29,318 nt of DNA from a virus. Position 1 is the stretch's first letter. Each line of letters begins with the position of its first letter. A program made the position numbers and the translations under genes. The notes under the pieces are model-generated. The model had not been told where the DNA came from and ran no database searches. It saw only the letters and a list, made by a program, of their open reading frames with translations. Location: positions 1-29,318 of the IMG/VR virus record IMGVR_UViG_3300036835_000124, one strand, 5' to 3'. This document shows, in pieces, positions 12,810-21,810 of the stretch.

Positions 12810-13405
12810 TTCCCCGACAGCTTGTCCACCTTGGCCTCGATGCGTTGCACGATGCTGGCCACCGACCTCAGCCGCTGGTTGCCCGTGCTCGGGTTGTCGG
12901 CGTACTTGGGGATTACCTTGCCTGCCTTGTCGTAGTCGCCCATGGCCTCGACCACTCGGCGCGCAATGTCTTGGATGTCGCTCTCTGTCAGTGCCACGTC
13001 GTCATCGTCCTTTCCGCTGGTGCCGCTGTCGTGCGGGATGGTCACCTCGTTGACGTCCCAGGCCCAGCCCGCATAGGGCAGGCCCCAGTGTTGGGTAGGC
13101 CAATCGATGCTCACTGTGGCGACGCGGCCCGAGCCACCCGCATCGGTGGAACGCACCTTGCCGCCCCCGACCGAAGGCGCAATGTGGCCATAGCCGTGTG
13201 AGCCGCCGGTCCAATAGACCATCGAGCCGCGCGGCGGGTTCCGGTCGCCAGGGTGCCGGTCGTTGGTGTTGCGCCACGCGGTCGATGCGTCGTCGTACTT
13301 GGATGCAATGCCAGCCTTCTCCCGGGACCACTGGAGGCAATAGCCCGGAACGTTGGTGTTGTCGGCCTCGGCCCGGTCTGCGGTCTGCTCGGCGTTGTAG
13401 GCCAT
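12806..13405 (-). CDS. Endolysin, cysteine-peptidase type (CHAP or NlpC/P60-like)
   Basis: The 199-residue product has GYCLQWSREKAGI with the likely catalytic Cys23, followed by NPPRGSMVYWTGGSHGYGHIA with His74. This is the order of CHAP/NlpC-P60 peptidases cutting peptidoglycan stem peptides or cross-bridges. The domain ends near residue 124. A Ser/Gly/Asp linker leads to a helical C-terminal segment (LTESDIQDIARRVVEAM to IVQRIEAKVDKL), perhaps for oligomerisation. No signal peptide is visible, so export would rely on the holin. It overlaps the preceding 37-residue gene (TGATG) and the following nuclease gene (GTGA). Confidence 0.82.
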   Translation of the reverse strand: MAYNAEQTADRAEADNTNVPGYCLQWSREKAGIASKYDDASTAWRNTNDRHPGDRNPPRGSMVYWTGGSHGYGHIAPSVGGGKVRSTDAGGSGRVATVSIDWPTQHWGLPYAGWAWDVNEVTIPHDSGTSGKDDDDVALTESDIQDIARRVVEAMGDYDKAGKVIPKYADNPSTGNQRLRSVASIVQRIEAKVDKLSGK

Positions 13406-13518
13406 CAGTCCGGGTGCTTGTCGGTTTCGGGCTTCTCGGTCGGGTCGTGGTCCTGGCCTTCGTCGGGCTCGATGTAGGCGTCCTCGTCGGGCTGGTGCTC
13501 GGGCTGATTCTCGGACAT
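13405..13518 (-). CDS. Very small acidic protein
   Basis: This 37-residue product begins MSENQPEHQPDEDAY and consists almost wholly of Glu, Asp, Pro, Gln and His, so it is probably disordered. AGAAAGG lies seven bases before the ATG, and the stop shares a base with the endolysin start. The strong ribosome site and coupling support a real gene. It may mainly couple endolysin translation; no function is recognised. Confidence 0.6.
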   Translation of the reverse strand: MSENQPEHQPDEDAYIEPDEGQDHDPTEKPETDKHPD

Positions 13519-13545
13519 CGGCGGTGCCTTTCTCGTGGGGTGTGG

Positions 13546-13821
13546 TTACGTGCTCGGCTGACGCACGGCCTGCACCGCGGCCAGGATCATGTCGTCATTG
13601 ATGACCCCAGGGCGTGCGCCCGTGTCTGGGTTGTCGTCGAGGGTTTCGTTGTCGAGGGCGTACGTCCAGGCCTCATCCCAGCCTGGCTGGCTGACCACGG
13701 CCCAGATGTTCTCGGTGGCCCATCTGCTGGGCACCACCTCGCCCTCGGCGGCGGCTGCCGCCGCCACGCGTTGGGTCAGCGACAGCGATTGCGTCATGTC
13801 TGCCACGGCGCTGTAGGTCAT
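13546..13821 (-). CDS. Small lysis-region protein, unknown function
   Basis: The 91-residue product has an Ala-rich helix (LTQRVAAAAAAEGE), two Trp-containing segments (RWATENIWAVVSQPGWDEAW) and a C-terminal INDDMILAAVQAVRQ helix. Similar small proteins lie between tail and lysis genes in actinophages. AGGAAGG precedes ATG at 13821; 49 extra codons to 13968 lie in the tail gene and are rejected. A virion or lysis accessory role is possible. Confidence 0.7.
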   Translation of the reverse strand: MTYSAVADMTQSLSLTQRVAAAAAAEGEVVPSRWATENIWAVVSQPGWDEAWTYALDNETLDDNPDTGARPGVINDDMILAAVQAVRQPST

Positions 13822-13835
13822 GCGGGTGCCCCTTC

Positions 13836-16800
13836 CTATGCAGCTCGGATGATGAACCAAAGCGAACGCCACGGCGGCAACGATGAGGCGGTGTCGGTGT
13901 TGCCAGTGAGGGCAGCGCCCGCGGTGTTGGCCGCCGCCGATCCCGCGCTTCCCGTCATGCCCGTCCATCGGCGGTTATCGGTCCAGCTCGAGGTGACGAC
14001 ACGGGCCACCAGGGTGCCTGGCGAGGTGGACATGTTCAGCTCGGCCTGGGCGGCGTCCGACAGCGGGTGCGCGTGCGTCGGTGCGCCTCCCGTGGTGCCC
14101 AGGGCCTTGGTGCCCGCGCCCACTGGGAACTGGTCGGCCATGTTCGGCAACGTGGTGGTGCCGAGCAGTGTGAACAGTTTGGGGTAGGTGGTGCTCGAGA
14201 ACGTCGAGCCGTCGAGCGCCAGCCAGCCCGCGGGTATGGCGCTCTTGGCCCCATAGAACATGGTGACCTCGCCGACAGGGCGTAGCAGCTCGCCGATGGT
14301 CTGGCCGCCTGTCTGCCCTGGCGCTGGTGTGAACGTCGGCGAGGCCACCTGGCCATCGACCCCGAAACCCACCGTCATGACCCAGGTGGTGGTGGTGATG
14401 TGATGCTCGAGGCTCTGAATCCTGAGGTTGTCGGTCAGGTCGGCGGCGAGGTTCTGTGTACCCGTCAGGTTCTCGAGGTCGAGCAGCCCGCGGCCTGGGT
14501 CGATGTGCTCGGGCTTGGTGATGGGCACCGTCATGCTGTTGATGCGGCGCACGGGTGTGGCGTTGGCGTCGAGCACCGCCTGGGCCCAGGCCTGCAACGC
14601 GCTGGTGGTTTCGGGCACGCCCTGCACCTTGAAGTCAGCCGAGAACGCGCCCCACTCGGCCACACTGTTGGCGTCGACGTACGGCCCATAGGGCACCTCT
14701 TCGGTGTCCAGGGTGCTGGGGTTCATCCGCTGATAGCTGAGGTTCACCTCATTGATGACAGCGCTGGTGTTGTAGCTGATGTCGATGCCGGAATACACGC
14801 CCTCATCGAGCATCGTCACCACGCCCACGTAGCTGCCCTGGTCGTCGTAGACATGCAAGGTGCCGTTGCGGTCGAGCCACGCGAAACCCTGCACACTGTC
14901 GCGGGTGATGGCCACCTGGTCGAGCGCGCTGGTGGAATCGTTGCGGGCCACCACGGTGGCGGTGGGCACCTGGTTGCCTGACCCGTTCAGGTCCCAGGGC
15001 ACGCCGCAACCCTCGAGCACGTATGCCAGCTCGCGCACGGTGCCCACGCCCTCATCGCGGGCGATGTTGGCCAGTGTCGCCAGGGCATCGGTGGCGCTCA
15101 TGGTGATGTGAGCCCGCCTGGGCGCGGGTATCTGCGGGTCGTAGGTGACCTCGCTCTGGCTGATGGTGCCCGTGAACAGTGGCTGCCAGTTGTCGGCACC
15201 GCCTGGCAAGGTGCCGTAGGCAAGGGCCATCAACCTGACCGCACGCCCTGGGTGCAACAGGTCATCGCGGCTCGGGTCCAGGTTGGCATCGAGAACGGTG
15301 GCCACCATGGTGCCGACGTTCAGGCTCTGCCGGGTCACGGTGATGTCGTGCGTGGCACCGAGGATGTCGACCCAGGACACGGGCGGGATGTACGGCAGGC
15401 CCGCCGTGGTCGACTGTCCGATGATGAACGTGCCCATGGTGGTGCCCGCCTCGACCTGCACCGCATCGACCCATACCTGCTCGCCGGGTCCGATGGTGTC
15501 GGCGTAGATGCTGACCCGTGCGAACAGTGCCGACGGCGGCGACGTGACGGTGCCTGGTCGGCGCACCCAGCCCGCAATGCCTGTCGAGCCGAGCTGCACC
15601 ACCGTGCTGGCTGGGCTGATGGGGTTGTGGCTGCCGTCGAACCAGTCGAGCTGGGCATAGATGCCGCGCGTAGGCGCACCTGTCCAACTGCTCGAGAACA
15701 CGCACGACACGGTGTAGTCGCGGCCACCACGCACGGCGAACTGGGCCAGCGTGCGCACACCTGGCGACGCGCTGGTGCCGACGGTGGTTCGCTCTTGCGA
15801 CCAGGTCGTGCTGTTAGTGCTGCCGCCGCCGCCTGTCCAGGTGTATTGGACCGTGGGGGTGCTGGTGAATGAGCCATCGAAGTACGGCCCCGCGACACCG
15901 CTGCGCAACTCGCCGCCCTCGAGGGCTGGGTCAGGCCCGCCACCTGTCGGGTTCAGCTCGATGAGGATGCGGTCGGCGTACGCCGCCATGTTGCTGCGGA
16001 TGTTGATGCCGGTTTGAAACCTGATGCCTGGCCGGAAGTAGGCGGGCACGGCGTTGCCGCCGCTGACGGTGACGGTGGTGGGCACGGTGTAGGTGTTGGT
16101 GAGAGGGCTGTCTACGAACCAGACGCCCTGGTCCGCCGCGCCCTTGGTGACCTGGGCGAGCACGAACCTGCTACTGCCTGGCAGCACCGCGCCCGAGGCG
16201 TCGCACCACCAGCCCACCACCTGGGCGAGGGTGCCAGCGGTGAAGTCCCCGCCAGCGTTGCCGATACGGAACGATGCGCGAACGCCGACACGGTCGCCAG
16301 GTGTCACGGGCACGCGGTTGTTCGGCAGGCCTTGCAGCACGACATCGGTGGCGGTGCTGTCGCCGCTCAACCTGACGCTGGCCCCGTCGTAGGCGGCTGC
16401 TCCTGTCTCACGGGTGATGGTGGTGTGCGCATTGACAGGGCCCCAAGAGTCGAGGCTGCTGATAAAACTGGGATTCATGCAGTAGTTGATTCGGATGGCG
16501 TAGGCGGTGGTCTCGAGCCGACAGGACGCGGCCCCGTCCCAGTGCTGGGTGGTATCGCGGGTGTTGGCCACACCCGTGCCCGATGGCTGCCAGTTGGTGG
16601 TGATCGGCGAGGCCTCAAACGATGGGTCGGGCACCAGGTTCTGACGCATGCTGCCCAGCTCGCCCGCGGTGGCAGCGGCGGCCACGGTCACCTGGTCGAA
16701 CGTCACCGAGAACGGCGAGGCGGTGATGGCGCTGCCATCGTTGGCTCGAGCCACCGAGAACACCAGGCGCACCTTGACCGCGCCCGCGGGTGCCTGGTTG

Positions 16801-17213
16801 GGCCCGTAGACCATGGTGTGGCCGCGGTTGGCTGCCAGCGTGGTGTCGATCCACGTGCCCGGCGGCGTGCTGCTGATGACGGCACCTAGGGCGTTCAGCC
16901 ATTGCCAGAACGTCTGGACCCAGAGGCCCTGGGCTGGCGGCGGGCTCGAGGTGATGAGCCGCCACGACGTGGCCACGTAGTACAGGGCGGGCACGGGCAT
17001 GGCCTCGGTCTGGTAGTTCTGCACGCCCACGGCGTTGCTGGTGTAGGTCAGGCCGCCGCCGTCGGGATCGCCGCTCATCGCGGTGTTGGCTGTCGGCGTC
17101 ACCCAGCCCCATCCGCCCAGCACCCCGTTGGGGTTGGGCACCAGGTTGGCCAGCCCGTCGGGGTCGTCGGCCACCTCGAGCTTGAGCACGTCGGTGCTCG
17201 GTACGCGGGTCAT
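13836..17213 (-). CDS. Large tail-tip / receptor-binding protein with collar domain
   Basis: The product is 1125 residues. The N-terminal half contains three or more carbohydrate-binding-like beta modules, marked by NLVPNPNG (about 23), NLVPDPSFE (about 192), INYCMNPSF (about 242) and a further jelly-roll segment around 480-590. Residues about 613-950 (WVDILGATHDITVTR, LDPSRDDLLHPGRAVRL, MSATDALATLANIARD) resemble tail hub/minor tail proteins such as siphovirus Tal or gp37-like. Residues about 980-1050 are a phage tail collar domain (PAGWLALDGS, LPNMADQFPVGAG, THAHPL). It is the only tail gene after the tape measure, so it may combine hub and receptor-binding roles. ATG overlaps the tape-measure stop. 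Confidence 0.85.
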   Translation of the reverse strand: MTRVPSTDVLKLEVADDPDGLANLVPNPNGVLGGWGWVTPTANTAMSGDPDGGGLTYTSNAVGVQNYQTEAMPVPALYYVATSWRLITSSPPPAQGLWVQTFWQWLNALGAVISSTPPGTWIDTTLAANRGHTMVYGPNQAPAGAVKVRLVFSVARANDGSAITASPFSVTFDQVTVAAAATAGELGSMRQNLVPDPSFEASPITTNWQPSGTGVANTRDTTQHWDGAASCRLETTAYAIRINYCMNPSFISSLDSWGPVNAHTTITRETGAAAYDGASVRLSGDSTATDVVLQGLPNNRVPVTPGDRVGVRASFRIGNAGGDFTAGTLAQVVGWWCDASGAVLPGSSRFVLAQVTKGAADQGVWFVDSPLTNTYTVPTTVTVSGGNAVPAYFRPGIRFQTGINIRSNMAAYADRILIELNPTGGGPDPALEGGELRSGVAGPYFDGSFTSTPTVQYTWTGGGGSTNSTTWSQERTTVGTSASPGVRTLAQFAVRGGRDYTVSCVFSSSWTGAPTRGIYAQLDWFDGSHNPISPASTVVQLGSTGIAGWVRRPGTVTSPPSALFARVSIYADTIGPGEQVWVDAVQVEAGTTMGTFIIGQSTTAGLPYIPPVSWVDILGATHDITVTRQSLNVGTMVATVLDANLDPSRDDLLHPGRAVRLMALAYGTLPGGADNWQPLFTGTISQSEVTYDPQIPAPRRAHITMSATDALATLANIARDEGVGTVRELAYVLEGCGVPWDLNGSGNQVPTATVVARNDSTSALDQVAITRDSVQGFAWLDRNGTLHVYDDQGSYVGVVTMLDEGVYSGIDISYNTSAVINEVNLSYQRMNPSTLDTEEVPYGPYVDANSVAEWGAFSADFKVQGVPETTSALQAWAQAVLDANATPVRRINSMTVPITKPEHIDPGRGLLDLENLTGTQNLAADLTDNLRIQSLEHHITTTTWVMTVGFGVDGQVASPTFTPAPGQTGGQTIGELLRPVGEVTMFYGAKSAIPAGWLALDGSTFSSTTYPKLFTLLGTTTLPNMADQFPVGAGTKALGTTGGAPTHAHPLSDAAQAELNMSTSPGTLVARVVTSSWTDNRRWTGMTGSAGSAAANTAGAALTGNTDTASSLPPWRSLWFIIRAA

Positions 17214-20200
17214 GGCCGCCGCCTGCCGCCAGCCTGGGCGTAGGCGTCGAGGTCGAGCTGTATGGCGCGCCCGCGCTCGAGCTGGCTGACCTGTTGGGCG
17301 GTCAGTTGCACGCCCACCGTCAGGTGCTGGCCGCCGCTCGAGCTGGGCACGGGCGCACCGAAGGCCCCGACCACGTTGCTGGCCAGGCTGGTGGCGGCCT
17401 TGGTGGCGTACGTGTCGGCGATGCCCAACGCCAGGCCGCGGTTGATGTCGGTGCCGATGCCGCGGAACACGCGTGACGGGCTCTTGATGCCCAGCGCTTT
17501 CTTGATGGCCGCCACCAGGCTCTTGGCCAGCTTGACGCTGGCGCGGTCGAGCCTGTCCGCTTGGGACTCGAGGCCACGCACCAGGCCCTGGGCGGCCTTG
17601 ATACCCGCGCTGTAGTAGTCGCTGGCGAGGCTGTCGCCCAGGTCGCCGCCAGCTTTCTTGATGGCGTCGCTGGTCTGATTCAGAGTCCTGATGATGTCGA
17701 CCTGGCCGGAGTCGATGGCGCTTTGAATGGCCTCGGCGGTGGCCAGGCCACCGTCGACACCAGCCGCGGTGATCTGTTCTATCTGGTCGCGGTTCAGGCC
17801 CTCTTTCTGTAGCTGCTTGACCAGGGCGGCGAACCGTTGGGCGTCGACGGCCCGTTGCTTGAGCTGGTCGACCAGGGCTGCGATGTCGACGCCGCCCTGG
17901 TCCTCGCTGACGCCAAGCTGGGTGATGTCGCCGAACGCCACGAAACTGGCTTTGATGTTGGCGGCGTAGTCGAGGCTGGCCTGGGTGAGGTCGCGCAGCT
18001 TGCCCTTGGCCTTGTCGAGCTTGGCGGCGTTGGCGTCCTGAGCCTTGCCCAGCTCGGCGAGGGCCTGGCGCTCATCCTTGGTGGCCCTGGCCACGGCCTT
18101 GCCGTGCTTGGCCCAGGCCGCATCAAGCTCATGCAGGGCCCTGGCCTCAGCTTTGTTCTGGGCGGCGTGGGCCTTGCCCGCGGCGGCCCGTTGCTTGGCG
18201 GTGGCATGCTCACCCACGTTCACGGCCTTGGCCATGCGGTCGTAGTGGGCGCGTATCGCTGCCTCGCGGGCCTTGAGCTGTTTGGCCAGGATGGCGGTGG
18301 TCTGGTCAGACAACTGGGCCATGACGGCCTGCACGCCAGAGCTGCCGCGCTGCACGCCTCTGATGAGGCCAGCGGTCAGGTCTAGGCCCAGCTTCTCTGT
18401 CTTGCGTGACGGGCTCTTGGCCTGGGCGGCGACACGGGCGGCATTGATGCCCTGGTTGACCGCTGCCGACATCTGTTGCGACAGCTCGGTGCCCAGGCCG
18501 CCGACGCCCGACAGCACACCTTGCTTGAGTGATGAGCCGACGCCAGCCCCGCCGCTCGAGGCGGTCTGCTTGGCACCAGACAGGCTCTGCTGTAGGCCGC
18601 GTTGGAACGGTGACAGGTCGGGCTTGGCCTTGCCCGTGCCCTCTTTCAATTTCTGGCTGATGCTGTTGGCGGCCCCGTCGGCGTTCTGCCGGAACCTGTC
18701 GAGCTGGTCATCCATCGACCTGCCGTAGCTGGACAGGTCGACCTTGGTTTTGCCAGCGTCGGCCAGTTTCTGCTTGACCTTGTCGACCTGGCGCACCGTG
18801 GTGTCGACGCCCAGCACGCTGATGATGGCCCGCACCTGTTTGGGCAGCAGCTTGAACCGCTTCGCCACCTCGGCGATGCCCCTGGTGCTGGGCACGATGC
18901 CCTCGGCGTCGAGCTTGGTCACCACCCGTTTGGGCATCCTGCCGTAGAGCTTGCTCAGGTCCTGGGTGGCCAGAATCTCGGCCAGCTTGGCGTTGCGGCT
19001 GTCGCGGAGGTTGCCGACCTCGGCGCGTATCGCGTCGATGTTGCCCTGACGCTGGCGCTGCTCGGCCTTCATCACGTCGATGCTGCGGGTGAGCTGATTC
19101 CACGTCTGCACGTCGGCCTGGTTGCCGAGCTGCACGCCCTTGCGGTACTTCTCACGCTCGGCGGTGGCGTTGGCTATCTGGGTGGTCAGGTAGGTGACGC
19201 TGGCCTGCTCGCTGGCCAACGTCTGGTTGAGCTGCCGCTGGGCGGCGTCCTGGCCAGTGACCGCCGACACCACGGTGCGGCTGCTGAGGCCTAGCGCGTT
19301 CATGGCCTTGAGCGCGCCCGGGCTGGCCAACTGCTGGTAGATGGTGGCGCGGGTCAGGTCGGTGATTGAGCCCGTGGTGTCGTCCAGGGTGTCGGCCAGG
19401 CTGGCGAACTGGGGTTGGGCATCCTTGGCGGCGTCGCCAGCGTTGCTCAGGTGCTTGGCCAGGACGCCGAGCAGCCCAGCCCCGCCGCCGATGGCGGCAC
19501 CGATGGGCCCGCCGACGGCGAAACCTGTCAGGGCACCGCCCGCCACGGTGCCCAGGTCGCTGATGGCCTCGCTGCTCGAGCTAGCGCCAGCGGTCAGCGC
19601 GGCCATACCAGCGACCCCAGCGGCACCTCGAGCGGCCAGGCCCATCTTGCTGATGCCGCCCGCCGTCGCGGTGCTGACCTCGGCCTGGGCCTCGGTGGCA
19701 CCCGTCAGGCTCTTGGTGCTGGCGGCGAGCTGGTCGGTGGCTGCCTTGAGCTGGCGGGTGACGGCAATCTGGGCGATGAGCCCCAGCACCGAATCCTTGC
19801 CTGCCAACTGGTTGGCGAGCTGCGCAGCTTTGTACGCGGCCAGGCCAGCGAGCAGCACGGGCAGAATCTTGCGCAACAGGTCGGCGTGATCGGCGGCGAA
19901 CTGTAGGGCGACGCCCAGCACGTGGAAGCTGTCGCCGACGGTGTCGGTGCCCACCGACGCCAACGCTGGCCCCAGCTCTTTGGCGCTGTCGGCGAGCTGG
20001 CCCAGGCCCTGGCCTGCCTTGCGCCAATCAATCCCAGCGATGGCGTCGGCCAGGTCGCTCATCATCTGCTGAGGGCTGCCGCTCTTGGTCCAATCATCGA
20101 GGGCCTTGCGCACCTGGGGCAGGTACTGCCTGGCCAGCTTGGCCAGGACGGGCATCAGGTCGGTGTTCAGGACCACGAACAGGTTGCTGACCGCGGGCAA

Positions 20201-20953
20201 CAGGGCGTTGCCAATCTTGATCTTGAGGTTGTCCCATTGGGCCCCAAGGATCTGTTGCTGTTCGGCCAGTGTCTTGCTCTGCTTGGCGAACTGGCCTTGG
20301 GCCACGGTGCTCTGTTTGGCGATCAGGTTGAGGGTGGCCTGCCGTTTGGCCGCCGTCTGCTGGGCGCTGCTGAGGGCATTGAATGCCTTGACGCTGTCGA
20401 CGTTGGCGACCTTGAGGGCCTCGGTGTTGACCTTGCTCTGCAACAGGGTGATGCCCAGGTTCTGCAACGGGTCAAACTCGCCCTTGAGTGCCGATGAGAG
20501 GGCGTCGACGGCCTGGGCGGTGGTGCCGCCGAACGTGGCGGCCAGGTCGCTGGCGGTGGCAATGAGCCCTTTGGTCTGGCCGCGCAGCTTGTCCTGAGCC
20601 AGGCCCTGGTTGACCAGCAGCGCGCCGATGATATTGGCGGATTCTCGGTACTGGTTGGCGGACAGCCCGACGGCCTGGGCTGCTCGGTGGCTGTCGCGCA
20701 CCACCTGGTCGGCGTACTTGCCGAACACGGCTTGGGTGCCGCCCAGGCTCTGCTGGGCGTCGCTGGCGGCGTCCAGGCTGGCCTTGCTGAGGGCGGCGAG
20801 CCCGACAGCAGCAGCGGCACCAGCGGCCAGCGCGACCTTGCCGACAGTCTTACCGAACGATGCGAGCTTGCTCTGGCTGTCCTGTAGGCCGCTGTTCAGG
20901 CTCGAGTTGTCGGCGACGATGGCAACGCGCACCTCGCTGTTGCGGCCCGCCAT
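17210..20953 (-). CDS. Tape measure protein
   Basis: The 1247-residue product sets tail length and is threaded through the tail tube; at about 0.15 nm per residue it predicts a tail near 190 nm. The N-terminus has the typical VRVAIVADNSSLNSGLQ start, then a TMP core (FGKYADQVVRDSHRAAQAVGLS, FGGTTAQAVDALSSALKGEFDPL). Hydrophobic glycine-rich helices lie in the middle, a long charged coiled coil in the last third, and two KSPSR motifs near the C-terminus. No lysozyme or peptidase domain is apparent. AGGAGGTGA sits just before ATG at 20953, and it follows the frameshifted chaperone as expected. Confidence 0.95.
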   Translation of the reverse strand: MAGRNSEVRVAIVADNSSLNSGLQDSQSKLASFGKTVGKVALAAGAAAAVGLAALSKASLDAASDAQQSLGGTQAVFGKYADQVVRDSHRAAQAVGLSANQYRESANIIGALLVNQGLAQDKLRGQTKGLIATASDLAATFGGTTAQAVDALSSALKGEFDPLQNLGITLLQSKVNTEALKVANVDSVKAFNALSSAQQTAAKRQATLNLIAKQSTVAQGQFAKQSKTLAEQQQILGAQWDNLKIKIGNALLPAVSNLFVVLNTDLMPVLAKLARQYLPQVRKALDDWTKSGSPQQMMSDLADAIAGIDWRKAGQGLGQLADSAKELGPALASVGTDTVGDSFHVLGVALQFAADHADLLRKILPVLLAGLAAYKAAQLANQLAGKDSVLGLIAQIAVTRQLKAATDQLAASTKSLTGATEAQAEVSTATAGGISKMGLAARGAAGVAGMAALTAGASSSSEAISDLGTVAGGALTGFAVGGPIGAAIGGGAGLLGVLAKHLSNAGDAAKDAQPQFASLADTLDDTTGSITDLTRATIYQQLASPGALKAMNALGLSSRTVVSAVTGQDAAQRQLNQTLASEQASVTYLTTQIANATAEREKYRKGVQLGNQADVQTWNQLTRSIDVMKAEQRQRQGNIDAIRAEVGNLRDSRNAKLAEILATQDLSKLYGRMPKRVVTKLDAEGIVPSTRGIAEVAKRFKLLPKQVRAIISVLGVDTTVRQVDKVKQKLADAGKTKVDLSSYGRSMDDQLDRFRQNADGAANSISQKLKEGTGKAKPDLSPFQRGLQQSLSGAKQTASSGGAGVGSSLKQGVLSGVGGLGTELSQQMSAAVNQGINAARVAAQAKSPSRKTEKLGLDLTAGLIRGVQRGSSGVQAVMAQLSDQTTAILAKQLKAREAAIRAHYDRMAKAVNVGEHATAKQRAAAGKAHAAQNKAEARALHELDAAWAKHGKAVARATKDERQALAELGKAQDANAAKLDKAKGKLRDLTQASLDYAANIKASFVAFGDITQLGVSEDQGGVDIAALVDQLKQRAVDAQRFAALVKQLQKEGLNRDQIEQITAAGVDGGLATAEAIQSAIDSGQVDIIRTLNQTSDAIKKAGGDLGDSLASDYYSAGIKAAQGLVRGLESQADRLDRASVKLAKSLVAAIKKALGIKSPSRVFRGIGTDINRGLALGIADTYATKAATSLASNVVGAFGAPVPSSSGGQHLTVGVQLTAQQVSQLERGRAIQLDLDAYAQAGGRRRP

Positions 20954-20957
20954 GTCG

Positions 20958-21418
20958 TCACCTCCTGTCGCGCTGCTCGATGGCCTCGAGCCACGCGGCG
21001 ACCTCGAACGCGGTCAACTGGTCGTACTCACTGGGCTGCACCCCAGAGGCCAGACAGAACCTGGCTTTATGCCAGGCGCGCTGCTCGGCCACGCGTGTCA
21101 GCTCGAGCCGCCGCCGTCTGTTTCCGGGTCGTCGTCGCTGTCGTCGTCGTCGTCATCGACCAGGCCCAGCTCTCTGGCAATCTCATCGACCTTGTGGCTG
21201 CCCATGTATGCCTCGTAGGTCAGCCGCGGGTCGCGTCGGCGGGCCAGCGCCCAGCCCAACGCGCCGATGAGCCCCACCTGGGGATAGGCGTCATTGCCCA
21301 GGGTGGTGATGCTCTGGCCTGCCTTGCGTTCAGCCATGGCGTTCTCGGCGGCGGTCAGGTCATTGATGCCGAGCGGCTCGGGCTCTGGCTTGGGCTGCTC
21401 GATGGGTGACACGGCCAT
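20958..21418 (-). CDS. Tail assembly chaperone, -1 frameshift product (GT-like)
   Basis: The upstream 106-codon frame ends at 21098. A second open stretch in the -1 frame continues to a stop at 20958. It encodes an extension that includes LELTRVAEQRAWHKARF, GVQPSEYDQLTAFE and AAWLEAIEQRDRR, the composition expected of GT extensions. The -1 frame has a TGA near the start of the poly-Asp tract, so the slip must occur after it. The best site is CCCGGAAAC near codon P-E-T, where a Pro tRNA could move from CCG to CCC. No X-XXY-YYZ heptamer is present. The long form should help load the tape measure before tube assembly. Confidence 0.7.
21098..21418 (-). CDS. Tail assembly chaperone, short (G-like) product
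   Basis: The 106-residue product begins MAVSPIEQPKPEPEPLGIND and contains LTAAENAMAERK, GNDAYPQVGLIGALGWALARR and TYEAYMGSHKVDEIARELGL. It ends in a poly-Asp/Ser/Gly tail: the size, place and acidic tail of G-type chaperones directly upstream of a tape measure. AGGAG lies seven bases before ATG at 21418, preferred over ATG at 21439 that overlaps the previous stop. A fraction of ribosomes should frameshift to make the longer form. Confidence 0.8.
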   Translation of the reverse strand: MAVSPIEQPKPEPEPLGINDLTAAENAMAERKAGQSITTLGNDAYPQVGLIGALGWALARRRDPRLTYEAYMGSHKVDEIARELGLVDDDDDDSDDDPETDGGGSS

Positions 21419-21435
21419 GGGTGTGCTCCTGTCTG

Positions 21436-21810
21436 TCATGCCAGGCCTGCCTGGCGGATGTCTTGGGCTATCTCGGCGGCGATGAGGTCGGCGGCCATGT
21501 CGCCCTTGGTGTCGGCGGCACGGTTCAGGAAGTAGGTCGCCCTGATGTTGCGGGCGGCCCAGCCGTAGTTCTGCACGCCGCTGTAGACCAGGCCGCTGGC
21601 GATGGATGCGACGCGTGGGCGGCGCTCGAGTCGCACCGATGCGGCCAGCGCGCCCGTCAGCTTGGGCGCGAACGCTTGCGCCTCGGCCACCACGCGCTCG
21701 CCGACGGTGCCCATGGGGTCGCTCAGGTTGGCGGCCTGGTCGGCGAGGCGGCCCATGGCGTGGGCGACCTCATCGTTGCCGGTCACCTCGATGCGGATGG
21801 GGTCGGTCAT
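21436..21810 (-). CDS. HK97 gp10-like head-tail/tail completion protein
   Basis: The 124-residue product shows the gp10-family pattern: IRIEVTGNDEVAHAM, then GERVVAEAQAFAPKLTGALAASV, a strand-rich middle (VASIASGLVYSGVQNYGW) and a C-terminal helix (LIAAEIAQDIRQAG). Such proteins join head and tail or finish the tail end. Here it lies after the tail tube gene rather than before it, a modest rearrangement. ATG at 21810 overlaps the previous stop; the reading to 22155 is an arginine-rich shadow. Confidence 0.7.
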   Translation of the reverse strand: MTDPIRIEVTGNDEVAHAMGRLADQAANLSDPMGTVGERVVAEAQAFAPKLTGALAASVRLERRPRVASIASGLVYSGVQNYGWAARNIRATYFLNRAADTKGDMAADLIAAEIAQDIRQAGLA

